A DNA stretch of 64,000 nucleotides from contig JBCAXJ010000001.1 of assembly GCA_038534135.1 (NCBI GenBank), forward strand, positions 62,001-126,000. Direction: 5' to 3'. The stretch's first letter is position 1. Every line of letters begins with the position of its first letter. Origin of the DNA: Thermohalobaculum sp038534135. GTDB taxonomy: Bacteria; Pseudomonadota; Alphaproteobacteria; Rhodobacterales; Rhodobacteraceae. The notes beneath the pieces were generated by a model. It saw nothing but the letters and a program-made list of their open reading frames with translations. It made no database searches and was not told the origin of the DNA. This document shows positions 36,850 to 45,921 of the stretch, piece after piece. The position numbers and the translations under genes were made by a program.

Positions 36850-38449
36850 TTGAGGTTGCGACGAGGGGCTGGAGCAGGGCTTCAACTCGCTTGACGCGCA
36901 GCATGAGGCGTGTGCGGCGTACGTCGCCAGCCAGAAGCATGAAGGCTGGGTGCTCCTGCCCGCGCGCTATGACGATGGCGGCATCTCGGGTGGCACGCTG
37001 GATCGCCCGGCGGTCCAACGCCTGCTGGCGGACATCGATGCGGGCAAGATCGATCGGGTCGTGGTCTACAAGGTAGACCGGCTCAGCCGGTCGCTGACCG
37101 ATTTCTCCAAGCTGGTCGAACGGTTCGATGCAGCCGATTGCTCCTTCGTCTTCGTCACCCAGAGCTTCAACACGGCCACCAGCATGGGTCGGCTGACATT
37201 GAACATGCTACTCAGCTTCGCGCAGTTCTAGCGCGAAGTCACCGCCGAGTGGATCCGGGACAAGATCGCAGCCTCGAAGAAGAGGGGCATGTGGATGGGC
37301 GGGCTGGCGCCGCTGGGATACGACGCGCAGGGCCAGACGCTGGTCGTCAACGACGTCGAGGCGGCGACCGTCCGGCGGATCTTCAACCTCTACGATCAGC
37401 TGTGCTGCGTCCGAGCGGTCAAGGTGGAGGCGGATCGCCTGGGCCTGATCACCAAGCAGCGCGCCTATCCCTGTGGCAAGTCCGTGGGCGGCGTCCCGTT
37501 CAGCCGGGGGCGGATCTACCACTTGCTGGCGAACCCGGTCTAAATCAGCCGCGTCAAGCATCGCCACGAGAGCCATGTGGGCCAGCACCCTGCCATCATC
37601 GGTCAAGACCTCTGGGATCGCGTGCAGCAGCGGCTATCTCAGAACGCATCCCGGGCCCGGCGCCAGGAGACAACCTCATCACCCTCGCCGTTTGCCGTCA
37701 CGTTCACCGACGAGATCGGCAACCTGCTGACACCCTCGCACGCGTTTAAGAACGGCCAACGTTACCGTTATTACATCTCGCGGCGCCTGATCACACAGAG
37801 TGGCGAGGAGACCATCGGCGGTTGGCGCCTCCCGGCGCGCATGCTCGAAGACGCGGTCGCAGAGATCCTCCGATCCCGGCTCGGCGATCCGGCAACAGCC
37901 GCGCGCCTGCTTCTGAACGCCAGCGCAAACGACGTCGCAAAGCTCCGCACATCGCTTTGTGGACTGGTCCAGGAGCTAGCCGGAGATCAAGCTGGCCTCG
38001 TGCTCACCGAGCTCGTCGCGAGCGGCAAGATCGAACCGGGACGGCTGTCGCTCGTCCTTGATCCAAATGCCCTGGCGACGACTCTGGATGTCGCATCTGA
38101 GCGCCTTGATCCTGATGCGTTGCAGCTGAGCTCTGGCTTTGAACTCCGCCGCCGCGGCGTCGAGGCAAAGCTGATCCTAGATGTCGGCGCACCCCAGATC
38201 GACAAAACACTGCTGCGCAACCTCGCCAAAGCCCACGCCTGGCTCAAAGAGATCAAGCACGGCACGACCATCCGAACCATCGCCGAACGCGAAGGGACGA
38301 CCCGGAGCCGTGTCACGGCGATCATCGACCTCGCCTTCCTCGCGCCCGACATCGTGCAGAGCATCACCGAAGGCCGACAACCTACCGAGCGGCTGATCAA
38401 AACGCCGACACCGATCCTCTGGAGCGATCAGCGCACCTCGCTGGCGTAG
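36850..38449 (+). pseudogene. Large serine recombinase (resolvase family), broken
   Basis: A single reading frame encodes a serine-recombinase-type protein (DEGLEQGFNSLDAQHEACAA, then KIDRVVVYKVDRLSRSLTDF, then SMGRLTLNMLLSFAQF, then a recombinase domain and a C-terminal region). It is interrupted by TAG at 37229-37231, where family members have Glu (FAQ-F-E-REV), and TAA at 37541-37543, after ANPV. The N-terminus with the catalytic serine is missing or scrambled: an in-frame stop and possible frameshift lie near 36855. Three defects show the gene is dead. It would have driven integration of a mobile element; no cargo is obvious. Confidence 0.85.
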
Positions 38450-38648
38450 ACTTCCAACTCGCGCCTGCCGCAAGCGATCACTGACCGCCCAAACGCACCC
38501 GCCAAATCCCGTGACTGAGACCAAGGCCCTTTTCCGGCCGTTTCAGTCTCAAACCGCCGTCTCTGCCGTGCACCCAGTCGCCCTAACCCCTAGAAACACC
38601 CGACAATTCCGACAGCACCAAAGAACCCAAGACAATAGCAGGACTATG

Positions 38649-38739
38649 TGGCGGGCAGGATGGGATTCGAACCCACGAGACCCTTTTGGGGCCTACTCCC
38701 TTAGCAGGGGAGCGCCTTCGACCACTCGGCCACCTGCCC
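38649..38739 (-). tRNA. tRNA-Ser(GCU)
   Basis: A 91-nt tRNA with acceptor stem GGGCAGG/CCTGCCC, discriminator G and encoded CCA. The D arm GCCGAGTGGTCGAAGGC, the anticodon loop CTGCTAA with anticodon GCT (38703-38705 on the other strand), a long class II variable arm and a GGTTCGAATCC T arm are all present. The long variable arm and G discriminator confirm serine. Reads AGC/AGU codons. Confidence 0.97.
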
Positions 38740-38833
38740 GCCGACGGGGATAGGTTCGCGGCTCGGGCCTGTCAACCAATGGATGCAGCAGATTCGACGT
38801 GTCGGACCATCCGCCGAGAAACCGTGTCGCCAA

Positions 38834-39574
38834 TCATACTGACTGGCAGAGGTGACCACCGTCCACGGCAAGCGTCGCGCCGGTGATGAACGATCCGCGA
38901 GAGCCCAGCAGCAGCTCGACCGGACCCTCCAGCTCATGCATCTCGCCGAACCGGCGCATCGGCACGTTTTCGGCCAAGGCTTGACCCTTCGGCGTCGCGA
39001 GGAAAGGACTGGTCATTTCGGTCGGAAAGTAGCCCGGCGCGATTGCATTGACGCGCACGCCCATCGGCGCCCACTCGAGCGCGAGGCTCTTGGTCAGATG
39101 GGCGACGGCGGCCTTGGAGGTCGCATAGGCTGCAACCTTCTCGCCGGGCCGAAAGCTCAGCACGGACGCCGTGTTGACGATCGCGCCGCCACCGTCCTCC
39201 GCCATGATCGGCGCACAGGCGGTCGCCACGCGAAAGACCCCATTGACGTTGATGTCGATCACACGGGTCCAGTCATCCTCTGACATGTTCAGAGCGTGTC
39301 CACCCCACGCCACCCCGGCATTGTTTAGAAGCCCGTCCAGGCCTCCCATCGCCTCGGCGGCGGCACGAACACCCTGTTTCACGCTGTCCGGGTCGCCAAC
39401 GTCCAGGGCAACCGGTGTGATCGCGTCGTGGCTTGCTGCCAGCGCTTCCAGGCGGTCCAGCCTCCGCGCAGCGACGACGACGCGTGCACCGGCTTCGGCA
39501 AGTGACTTGGCAAGGTGCTCTCCGATCCCGCTGGAGGCACCGGTGACAAGGATCTTCAGTCCGTCAACAGACAT
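38834..39574 (-). CDS. SDR family NAD(P)-dependent oxidoreductase
   Basis: Classical short-chain dehydrogenase/reductase, 246 residues, cytoplasmic. Cofactor motif TGASSGIG at 11-18, NNAG in LLNNAGVAWGG, catalytic Ser in NTASVLSF and catalytic YATSK (YxxxK), then NAIAPGYFPTEM. The C-terminus FITGATLAVDGGHLCQ is typical. AARRLDRLE after beta2 suggests NADP(H) preference. Substrate unknown; it resembles FabG/gluconate 5-dehydrogenase-like enzymes. Confidence 0.92.
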   Translation of the reverse strand: MSVDGLKILVTGASSGIGEHLAKSLAEAGARVVVAARRLDRLEALAASHDAITPVALDVGDPDSVKQGVRAAAEAMGGLDGLLNNAGVAWGGHALNMSEDDWTRVIDINVNGVFRVATACAPIMAEDGGGAIVNTASVLSFRPGEKVAAYATSKAAVAHLTKSLALEWAPMGVRVNAIAPGYFPTEMTSPFLATPKGQALAENVPMRRFGEMHELEGPVELLLGSRGSFITGATLAVDGGHLCQSV

Positions 39575-39610
39575 GAGGCGGCTCCTGGGCGAGAGAAAGG
39601 GCGATCCGGG

Positions 39611-40459
39611 TTACTGGTAATCGGCCAGAACGCCAGCCGCTGTGCGCAGCGACACGGCGGCTTGCGAAAGTTGCTCCGAGGCCTGATCACACTCGTCTTT
39701 TGTCTGAAGGTATCCGTCCGCGCAGCGCACGACCATGCGCAGCGTTTCCCGGTCACGCTCGACTTCGGCCTTGTAGTCCTTGAAGCGTCCGTTGCGCTGG
39801 GTTGAGGCAATCGCCTCCAGCACGCCAGGACAGTCGACCCCTTGGCCGCGCAGCGCCAGCGCCAGCGCCTGGTCGGCGGACGGCGCAAGACACAGTTTCC
39901 AAATGATATCGAGCTGCACGGCCGGGAACATACGTACCAAGGGCAGGAACCGTTCCGGAAGGCCGAGATACCCGTTCACGACGCCCACCGGCTCCCAGAA
40001 CTGGTAGCTGGCGAGGAAGCTGTTCGCCGCGACACGTTCTCCAGGGGTGCGCGGCGCTTCGCGGTATTCAGCCGGCAAGTCCGGCAGGCTGACGCCCTGA
40101 CGCACGAAGTTCAACATTCGCGAGGCTTCCAGAATCAACTGACCGTTTCCATCGAAGGGAATGATCGCGACCTCGGCGCCGTATGGGAGCGGCGCCATGC
40201 GCAGCAGCACGGTCCGGCCATCCATGTCCAGGATGCCCTCGGCGATCTCGTCCATTCTATCCGCTTCAAAACGCTGGCTGTTGCCCAGGCGGTCGTAGAA
40301 AACCCCCTGAAATCCGCCAGAGTCCGGCTCGATCAGGATCGATGCGCCATCCGCATCGTCAACCCCGAAATAGGATCCGTTGAGGGAATCCGATGCCCGA
40401 ACCGGCGACCCTGCCGCCCACAGCACAACAACGATTAGAGCGACCAAAACGGACCGCAT
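39611..40459 (-). CDS. Secreted hypothetical protein
   Basis: 282 residues. The start at 40459 gives a clear Sec signal (VALIVVVLWAAGSPVRASDS, cut after VRA). The mature protein opens with a beta-rich domain (NGSYFGVDDADGASILIEPD ...) and continues into a helical C-terminal half with four Cys (KLCLAP, VDCPG, RCADGYL, DECDQ) that could form two disulfides. No family recognised. It is divergent from a LysR regulator. Confidence 0.7.
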   Translation of the reverse strand: MRSVLVALIVVVLWAAGSPVRASDSLNGSYFGVDDADGASILIEPDSGGFQGVFYDRLGNSQRFEADRMDEIAEGILDMDGRTVLLRMAPLPYGAEVAIIPFDGNGQLILEASRMLNFVRQGVSLPDLPAEYREAPRTPGERVAANSFLASYQFWEPVGVVNGYLGLPERFLPLVRMFPAVQLDIIWKLCLAPSADQALALALRGQGVDCPGVLEAIASTQRNGRFKDYKAEVERDRETLRMVVRCADGYLQTKDECDQASEQLSQAAVSLRTAAGVLADYQ

Positions 40460-40621
40460 GTGTTTCTCCCGTTCTCGACACGCCGTCCGCACCTTATGCC
40501 TCCAGGCACCCGGCTTCAAACCCGCATCCAAGCTGCGCCAGAGCATGCGGCTTTGGTCCAGCTTCCGTTTCTGCTGGAAATCCTTACCATGCAACAAAAA
40601 CCAGTTGGACTGGGGCGGGAC

Positions 40622-41518
40622 ATGGATTGGGACAAGCTGCGCGTCTTTCATGCGGTCGCGGATGCGGGATCGCTCACGCATGCCGGTGATCAGTTGCATC
40701 TCAGCCAGTCCGCGATCAGCCGGCAGATCCGCGGGCTGGAAGAGCAGCTTTCGGCGACGCTGTTTCACCGCCATGCGCGCGGGCTGCTGCTGACCGAGCA
40801 GGGAGAGCTTCTGTATCATGCGACACATGAGATGTCGCAGCGCCTCAAACAGGCGGCCGCGCGCATCAAGGATTCGAAGGATGAAGTGTTTGGTGACCTG
40901 CGCGTCACCACCACGGCGGGGTTCGGCACGTCATGGCTCGCTCCGCGCCTGTCGGCGCTTTTTCAGCAGCATCCCGACCTCAGCGTGAACTTGATTCTAA
41001 CCGAATCGACGTTGGACCTGTCGATGCGGGAAGCAGATGTCGCCATTCGCCTTGGCGAGCCCACCCAGGCCGATCTCGTGCGCCGCCCGCTCATGCCGAT
41101 CCGAATGCGGTTGTACGGATCGAAGGACTATATCGGGGAGTGGGGGGCACCCGAGTCCGCTGCCGATCTTGTGAAGCGGCGGTTCATCAGCTTCAGCCCG
41201 GATGCACCGCAGCCCGAAGCCTCGCGCGTTTGGGTCGCGTCCAAATTCACGTCCGAACGCTATTCGCATCTGACGATGAACAGCTATTTCGGGATCTTGA
41301 ACGCGGCTTTGGCCGGACTGGGGATCGCCGCGCTGCCGGACTATGTCACGCGCGGGTACCCCGAGTTGATCAACGTGCTGCCCGATGACACCTCACCGTC
41401 CTTCACGGCCTTTTTCTGTTATCCACCGGAACTGCGCAGATCTCGGCGCGTGCTCGCATTTCGCGATTTTCTCTTGGCCGAGGTCGAGGCATTCAACAAA
41501 GCCGGCGACGGCCAGTAA
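40622..41518 (+). CDS. LysR-family transcriptional regulator
   Basis: 298 residues. The N-terminal winged helix-turn-helix (WDKLRVFHAVADAGSLTHAG, then LSQSAISRQIRGLEEQL) and TLFHRHARGLLLTEQGELL are textbook LysR. The effector domain is periplasmic-binding-like (FGDLRVTTTAGFGTSWLAPR; ADVAIRLGEP). The start at 40622 is preferred because GGGGCGGGAC precedes it; 40589 is an alternative. It may regulate the divergent secreted-protein gene. Inducer unknown. Confidence 0.9.
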   Translation: MDWDKLRVFHAVADAGSLTHAGDQLHLSQSAISRQIRGLEEQLSATLFHRHARGLLLTEQGELLYHATHEMSQRLKQAAARIKDSKDEVFGDLRVTTTAGFGTSWLAPRLSALFQQHPDLSVNLILTESTLDLSMREADVAIRLGEPTQADLVRRPLMPIRMRLYGSKDYIGEWGAPESAADLVKRRFISFSPDAPQPEASRVWVASKFTSERYSHLTMNSYFGILNAALAGLGIAALPDYVTRGYPELINVLPDDTSPSFTAFFCYPPELRRSRRVLAFRDFLLAEVEAFNKAGDGQ

Positions 41519-41668
41519 GGCACGGCTCCGGCCCGTCGAGGCTGACATCGCAGTATCCCGCACGGTCGTCCAAGACCGCGCGTATGCTCAGCCGCGGATC
41601 GCAGACTCGCACCACACCATATGCGCCCGCTGCATAGCTGGTTTGCAAGCACCTGAGTAGGCCCTGCC

Positions 41669-41697
41669 TTGAAAAAAACCAAGGTTGGTTCTATTTC
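41669..41697 (+). promoter_or_regulatory. Putative promoter of the sRNA candidate
   Basis: TTGAAA at 41669-41674, 17-bp spacer, TATTTC at 41692-41697. It fits a sigma-70 promoter moderately and would start transcription near 41704. Confidence 0.4.
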
Positions 41698-41703
41698 TCT
41701 TAT

Positions 41704-41773
41704 CGAAGCGTTGATCGCTTCTTGATACCTCCCTGTTGAACTGGCCGGGCTTCGCGCCCGGCCTCTTTTTTTT
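41704..41773 (+). ncRNA. Candidate small RNA with CCUCCC loop
   Basis: A compact, protein-free unit of about 70 nt: hairpin GAAGCG-TTGAT-CGCTTC (41705-41721), an unpaired stretch with ACCTCCC (41727-41733), then a strong Rho-independent terminator. C-rich single-stranded loops of this kind are anti-Shine-Dalgarno motifs in alphaproteobacterial sRNAs. Expression not shown. Confidence 0.55.
41743..41773 (+). terminator. Rho-independent terminator of the sRNA candidate
   Basis: A perfect 8-bp stem GGCCGGGC/GCCCGGCC with loop TTCGC, followed by TC and eight T. The 160 bp between it and the lysR stop make it a better fit to the sRNA than to lysR. Confidence 0.85.
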
Positions 41774-41974
41774 GTGCAGTTGTTCATGGGGTTGGTTAGA
41801 TTCACTTGTACTGGTCGTGCAGTGTGCGTGTGGATACGTCCTTTCACGCCGTATTTCAGCCATAATGCAACCCTAGATAATCAGCAGATACAGATTCAGC
41901 GTTTCACGGGTCGCTGGATCGAGGGGGGCGTGTTAAACTCCGGCCTATTGCCCGGACGTCATGGTGTGGAAACG

Positions 41975-42466
41975 ATGCTGTCACGAGACGGTCTCTGGAG
42001 CCTTCTATTTTCGGTGGCGATTGCCATCCTGATGATTGCGATCCTCCTGATCAGGGATGATCCCGTGCCAACCTGGGTTCTACTAGTCTATCCGCTGGTG
42101 GGCGCGCTTCTCGCGAACATCGCGAGCAGAACCAGCCCGACGATCGAAGAGATCGCGTGGATCGAAACGGGTACGATTGCGGCGGCCGCAATCGTCATCC
42201 TCGCGGGTTTGATCAACCTTTTGCTGATCGAATTGCTGCTGCGTGAGGTCATATCCGGCGAGTTTCTAAGCGGCGATTCGTTCCGGCGGTTCTCATTCTT
42301 CGCACTTCCGGCAATCTCTGCTCTGCTTTGGTGGGCGCTCGAGCGGCGATTGACACGCATGCGCAGGGCCGGTCGCCGTGCCGCGGAATTGCCGTTCGGA
42401 GACGCCGATACGGACAAAGGCAAGCAACCCTCAGACCCCGTGGTATACGGACGCGCGCAACGGTGA
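41975..42466 (+). CDS. Small integral membrane protein
   Basis: 163 residues from a start at 41975 (the open frame begins at 41774, but the upstream part covers terminator DNA). Four predicted spans: about 5-25, 35-52, 65-92 and 110-130, followed by a basic then acidic C-terminal tail. No family recognised. Upstream of carbonic anhydrase by 120 bp. Confidence 0.55.
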   Translation: MLSRDGLWSLLFSVAIAILMIAILLIRDDPVPTWVLLVYPLVGALLANIASRTSPTIEEIAWIETGTIAAAAIVILAGLINLLLIELLLREVISGEFLSGDSFRRFSFFALPAISALLWWALERRLTRMRRAGRRAAELPFGDADTDKGKQPSDPVVYGRAQR

Positions 42467-42586
42467 TGCCCCCGGCCTACCATTGCGTCGCGTCACGTCG
42501 AAACCGGATTCCGCCAATCAGCGTGTTGCGCTGATCTGGAAAGGACGCTAACTGCACCGCCGAAAAGACAGGATGCAGATACAAGC

Positions 42587-43255
42587 ATGACGGATCCGAC
42601 GTCCACGCCGAATTGCGCACCTTTGCCTGGATATCTGTTCAAGCGTTACCAGCGTTGGCTGGATGCGGATTTTGCCGAGAACAAGGCATGGTTCGCACAC
42701 TTGGCCGAGGTCGGGCAGCATCCGCGCGCCATGGTGATCCAATGCTGTGACAGCCGGGTCAATGCCGTCCAGATGTTCGGCGCTGAACCCGGTGACCTCT
42801 TTGTCGTGCGCAATGTCGCGAACCTCGTGCCGCCCTACAACCCTGATCACCAGCACCACGGAACGTCGGCGGCCGTCGAATATGCCGTGACCATTCTGAA
42901 GGTTGCCCACATCGTCGTCGTCGGTCACTCGAACTGCGGCGGCGCGCGCGCCTGCTATGACATGTGCGCGGGCAACGCGCCGGAACTCGAAGACACATCC
43001 AGTTTCATCGGCCGTTGGATGGACATCCTGCGCCCATCATATGCCTCGGTTATCGAGCGGATCGATGGCGAGGCCGATCAGAAGACCGAGATGGAGCGCG
43101 AAGCGGTCCTGACCTCGCTGCGCAATCTGCATGGATTTCCGTTCGTCGAAGCGGCCGTCCAGACTGGCACGTTGACGCTCCACGGCACCTGGCTCGATAT
43201 TGCAGACGGGACCCTGCACGTCTACGCACCCGAAAGTGGCTTTCGGCAAGTCTGA
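42587..43255 (+). CDS. can: Beta-class carbonic anhydrase
   Basis: Zinc enzyme that interconverts CO2 and bicarbonate; cytoplasmic, 222 residues. Zinc ligands and active-site residues are visible: Cys54, Asp55 and Arg57 in QCCDSR, and His114 and Cys117 in VGHSNCGGA. Further support: GDLFVVRNVANLVPPY and the late HGTWLDIADGTLHVY. Length is normal for the family. Confidence 0.94.
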   Translation: MTDPTSTPNCAPLPGYLFKRYQRWLDADFAENKAWFAHLAEVGQHPRAMVIQCCDSRVNAVQMFGAEPGDLFVVRNVANLVPPYNPDHQHHGTSAAVEYAVTILKVAHIVVVGHSNCGGARACYDMCAGNAPELEDTSSFIGRWMDILRPSYASVIERIDGEADQKTEMEREAVLTSLRNLHGFPFVEAAVQTGTLTLHGTWLDIADGTLHVYAPESGFRQV

Positions 43256-43348
43256 TTGACAAGTGGCCTGCGGCGTCCGGGCGTTGATGTCTTCGCGGAT
43301 TCCGGCGACGCTGCCAAATCAATGTAGCAGTCGGATCACGGGAGGCGC

Positions 43349-43990
43349 ATGGGCACTCGGGATGAACTGAAGGGTTTCGTTCGTGACGCGCTCGTCGCCG
43401 GTCGCAGCCGGGCCGAGATCGCGGATGCTCTCAGTGCGGCGGGATGGGGCCGGGGCGAGATCGAAACGGCATTGTCCGACTTCTCTGACACGCCTTTCAT
43501 CCCACCCGTTCCCAGACCGCGCGGCAGCGTGACGGCCCGGGACACCTTCCTCTACGCGATCCTGTTTACGGCGCTTCTGTTCGCCTCGGGCTACCTCATC
43601 GCGCTCGTCCACAGCCTGCTCGACATCTGGCTGCCCGACGCGGCCGACAGCGAATACGTCCGTCGGGGAGCTGAAAGCAGCATTCGCTGGGCCATCGCCG
43701 TGCTGATCGTCTCGGTCCCGGTCTATGTTTGGCTGAGCATCGTCACGGATCGCAGGGCTGGCTCTGACCCAGGCCATGCGAGATCGCCGGTGCGCAAGTG
43801 GCTGACCTATCTGGCGCTGTTCATTTGCGCGCTCGTGATCTTCGCGGACCTGACCTACGTGATCTACGCACTCCTGAATGGCGAGTTCACGCTGAGATTC
43901 ATCCTGAAGGCAGGTGCCATCGCGGTAATCGCGGGGCTCATCTTCCTGCATTACTTGCGAACGGTCGAAGGCAAACATGAAGGCGCATAG
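43349..43990 (+). CDS. DUF5671-like membrane protein
   Basis: 213 residues. The N-terminal 45 residues form a small helical domain (LKGFVRDALVAGRSRAEIAD). Four spans follow, in the pattern DTFLYAILFTALLFASGYLI, then RWAIAVLIVSVPVYVWLS, then LTYLALFICALVIFADL, then a last span. This is the arrangement of DUF5671 proteins. It overlaps the next gene by 14 bp. Function unknown. Confidence 0.7.
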   Translation: MGTRDELKGFVRDALVAGRSRAEIADALSAAGWGRGEIETALSDFSDTPFIPPVPRPRGSVTARDTFLYAILFTALLFASGYLIALVHSLLDIWLPDAADSEYVRRGAESSIRWAIAVLIVSVPVYVWLSIVTDRRAGSDPGHARSPVRKWLTYLALFICALVIFADLTYVIYALLNGEFTLRFILKAGAIAVIAGLIFLHYLRTVEGKHEGA

Positions 43991-44429
43991 CCTATTCCCG
44001 GTGCTTGCCGGTGTCGTCACCACTACAGCCGTTGTGGCTGGGTTGATCACGGTCGGTGGCGGCGAAGACGCGCGGCACAAGAGGTTCGATGTGAAACGCA
44101 TTAAGGAACTGCGCGAAATCGCATCCAGCCTGATGTGCGTCAGATCGAAGGCTCCTGCACAGGTTCTGCCCGAAACGCTGAATGTTGAATCAATCGGCGC
44201 GTACTGCCACCGCCCAAAATATTTAGTCGAGACTGATCTGACGGATGACGAGACTGGCGAGCACTATCGTTATCTGAGGAGATCCGATTGGGACTTCTCC
44301 ATCTGTGCAGAGTTTCATGACCCGCACGATGTGGAACTCAGGAGATGGAACGTGCGTCTGAATCCTCGGACCGGCTGCATCGATGATCGGGTAATTGGCG
44401 CTCCGGCAACGGCATCCGACAACAGCTGA
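43977..44429 (+). CDS. Hypothetical exported or membrane-anchored protein
   Basis: 150 residues. The N-terminus (SLFPVLAGVVTTTAVVAGLI) is a signal anchor or uncleaved signal. The mature part has four Cys and no known motif. Translation is coupled to the preceding DUF5671-like gene by a 14-bp overlap, so the two probably work together. Function unknown. Confidence 0.6.
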   Translation: MKAHSLFPVLAGVVTTTAVVAGLITVGGGEDARHKRFDVKRIKELREIASSLMCVRSKAPAQVLPETLNVESIGAYCHRPKYLVETDLTDDETGEHYRYLRRSDWDFSICAEFHDPHDVELRRWNVRLNPRTGCIDDRVIGAPATASDNS

Positions 44430-44581
44430 AACGATCAGATCGAAGCAGGTTGTTCGGGTTCCAGAACCGGCCACTGCCGCGCCAGGTTTCTGCAGGATGC
44501 TTCGGATCAGTGGTGATCTCCGGTGGGATCAGGGTAGGCAAGTCGCTTGCCATCTGCCTTTCTCGTGCGGCGCCCGAGAAC

Positions 44582-44612
44582 AAAAAAGGGGCGGCGCCGA
44601 AGCACCGCCCCT
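44582..44612 (-). terminator. Rho-independent terminator after the orphan dctP
   Basis: On the minus strand AGGGGCGG, a ten-base loop and CCGCCCCT are followed by a run of T. It lies 24 bp past the stop of the binding-protein gene, which is therefore monocistronic at its 3' end. Confidence 0.85.
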
Positions 44613-44636
44613 CGTATCTCAAGGATCCTGTCCGGA

Positions 44637-45725
44637 TCAGCCGGTGATGCCGAGCACACGGTTGCGCTGGTTCGAGAACTCGATCTCGGCGATCGCGCGG
44701 AAGCCGCCGATCTCGCGCAGGGCCGCCTGATAGGCGTCGTTGATCTCGGCTGCCAGCGGCGAGTGCTCGCGGGTTTCCTCGAACACCTCTTCCGACGCTT
44801 CACCGAACGCATCCCAGGTGTCGTCGTCGAACGAGCGCAGCTGCACGCCGTGGTCGTTGATCAGACGCGCAAGGTACTCGCCGTTGTTTGCCGAGGCTTC
44901 CTCGTGCTGGGCAGCGTGCTCTTCATGCGAGGCCGCGGTGATGACCGCCTTCTCCCAATCGGTCAGGCTTCCCCACCACTCGGCGTTCATGCCAAGCGCC
45001 AGCAGACCGCCCGGCTCATGCATCCCGGCGGTGTAGTAGAACTTGGCTGCTTCGTAGAACTTCATGAAGTAGTCGTTGTACGGACCAACCCACTCAGTCG
45101 CTTCGATCGCACCGGACACCAGGTTCTCGTAGATCTGGCCACCCGGAAGCGACACGGTCGAGACGCCAAGCTTCGTCATCACGGTGCCGCCAAGGCCCGG
45201 GATACGCATCTTCAGACCCTTCAGGTCGTCGACGCTTTCGATTTCCTTGTTGAACCAGCCACCCATCTGGGTGCCGGTGCCGCCGCAGGGCAGGGCCTTC
45301 AGGCCGAACTCGCCCGACATCTTGTCCCATAGCTCCTGGCCGCCCTTGAACTTGACCCAGGCGTTGACTTCCGGCGCGGTCATGCCGAAGGGCACGGTGG
45401 TGAAGTACGCAAAGCCCGGGTGACGGCCGACCCAGTAATAGTCGGCAGCGATATAGGCGTTCGAGTTGCCCGAGGCGACTTCGTCGAACGAGTCGAACGC
45501 ACCGACACGCTCGCCAGCGGCGAAGTATTCGGTGGTCAGGCGGCCTTCCGACAATTCGGTGATGCGGGCAGCCAGACGCTGGGCAGAGGTGCCCAGGCCC
45601 GGAAAGTCGCGCGGCCAGGTCGAGACGATGGTCATCGTCTTGCCACCCTGCGCGATGGCCGGCGCGGCCAGTCCGGTGGCCGCGGCACCCAACGCGGCGC
45701 CGGTTAGAAACTTACGGCGTTCCAT
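44637..45725 (-). CDS. Orphan TRAP substrate-binding protein, TakP-like
   Basis: 362 residues. Twin-arginine-like signal (ERRKFLTGAALGAAA ... APAIAQ). The mature protein has STWPRDFPGLGTSAQRLA, then WFNKEIESVDDLKGLKMRIP and GGQIYENLVSGAIEATEWVG, the TakP-type pattern for 2-oxo acid binding. It is clearly a paralogue of the protein encoded at 18965-20059. No dctQ or dctM is adjacent: a terminator follows it and the upstream gene is an MFS protein. It must pair with membrane subunits elsewhere. The start at 45725 gives the complete signal. Confidence 0.88.
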   Translation of the reverse strand: MERRKFLTGAALGAAATGLAAPAIAQGGKTMTIVSTWPRDFPGLGTSAQRLAARITELSEGRLTTEYFAAGERVGAFDSFDEVASGNSNAYIAADYYWVGRHPGFAYFTTVPFGMTAPEVNAWVKFKGGQELWDKMSGEFGLKALPCGGTGTQMGGWFNKEIESVDDLKGLKMRIPGLGGTVMTKLGVSTVSLPGGQIYENLVSGAIEATEWVGPYNDYFMKFYEAAKFYYTAGMHEPGGLLALGMNAEWWGSLTDWEKAVITAASHEEHAAQHEEASANNGEYLARLINDHGVQLRSFDDDTWDAFGEASEEVFEETREHSPLAAEINDAYQAALREIGGFRAIAEIEFSNQRNRVLGITG

Positions 45726-45921
45726 TGTGAATTCTCCCTGTCTCTCACAGTAGACGGTGCCCTGACGGCCCCGATGAAGGGCTATATAGATGACAGTTGT
45801 GCAACCGGCCAGCCCGCTTTGCCTCTCCATGACTTAAGAATGCCTCGAATTTCGAACTTTCGCTGACACAAAGCGAGATTTGCGATCAACCGGACGAGCG
45901 GTCCGTGCTTGTGGCTCAACC

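Noticed and set aside
37229..37543. Stop-codon recoding (read-through) in the recombinase
   Set aside because: The N-terminus is also disrupted and no recoding element is seen; simple decay is the better explanation.
38649..38739. tRNA-Ser as attachment site of the recombinase element
   Set aside because: Large serine recombinases do not typically use tRNA genes, and no direct repeat of the tRNA 3' end was seen nearby.
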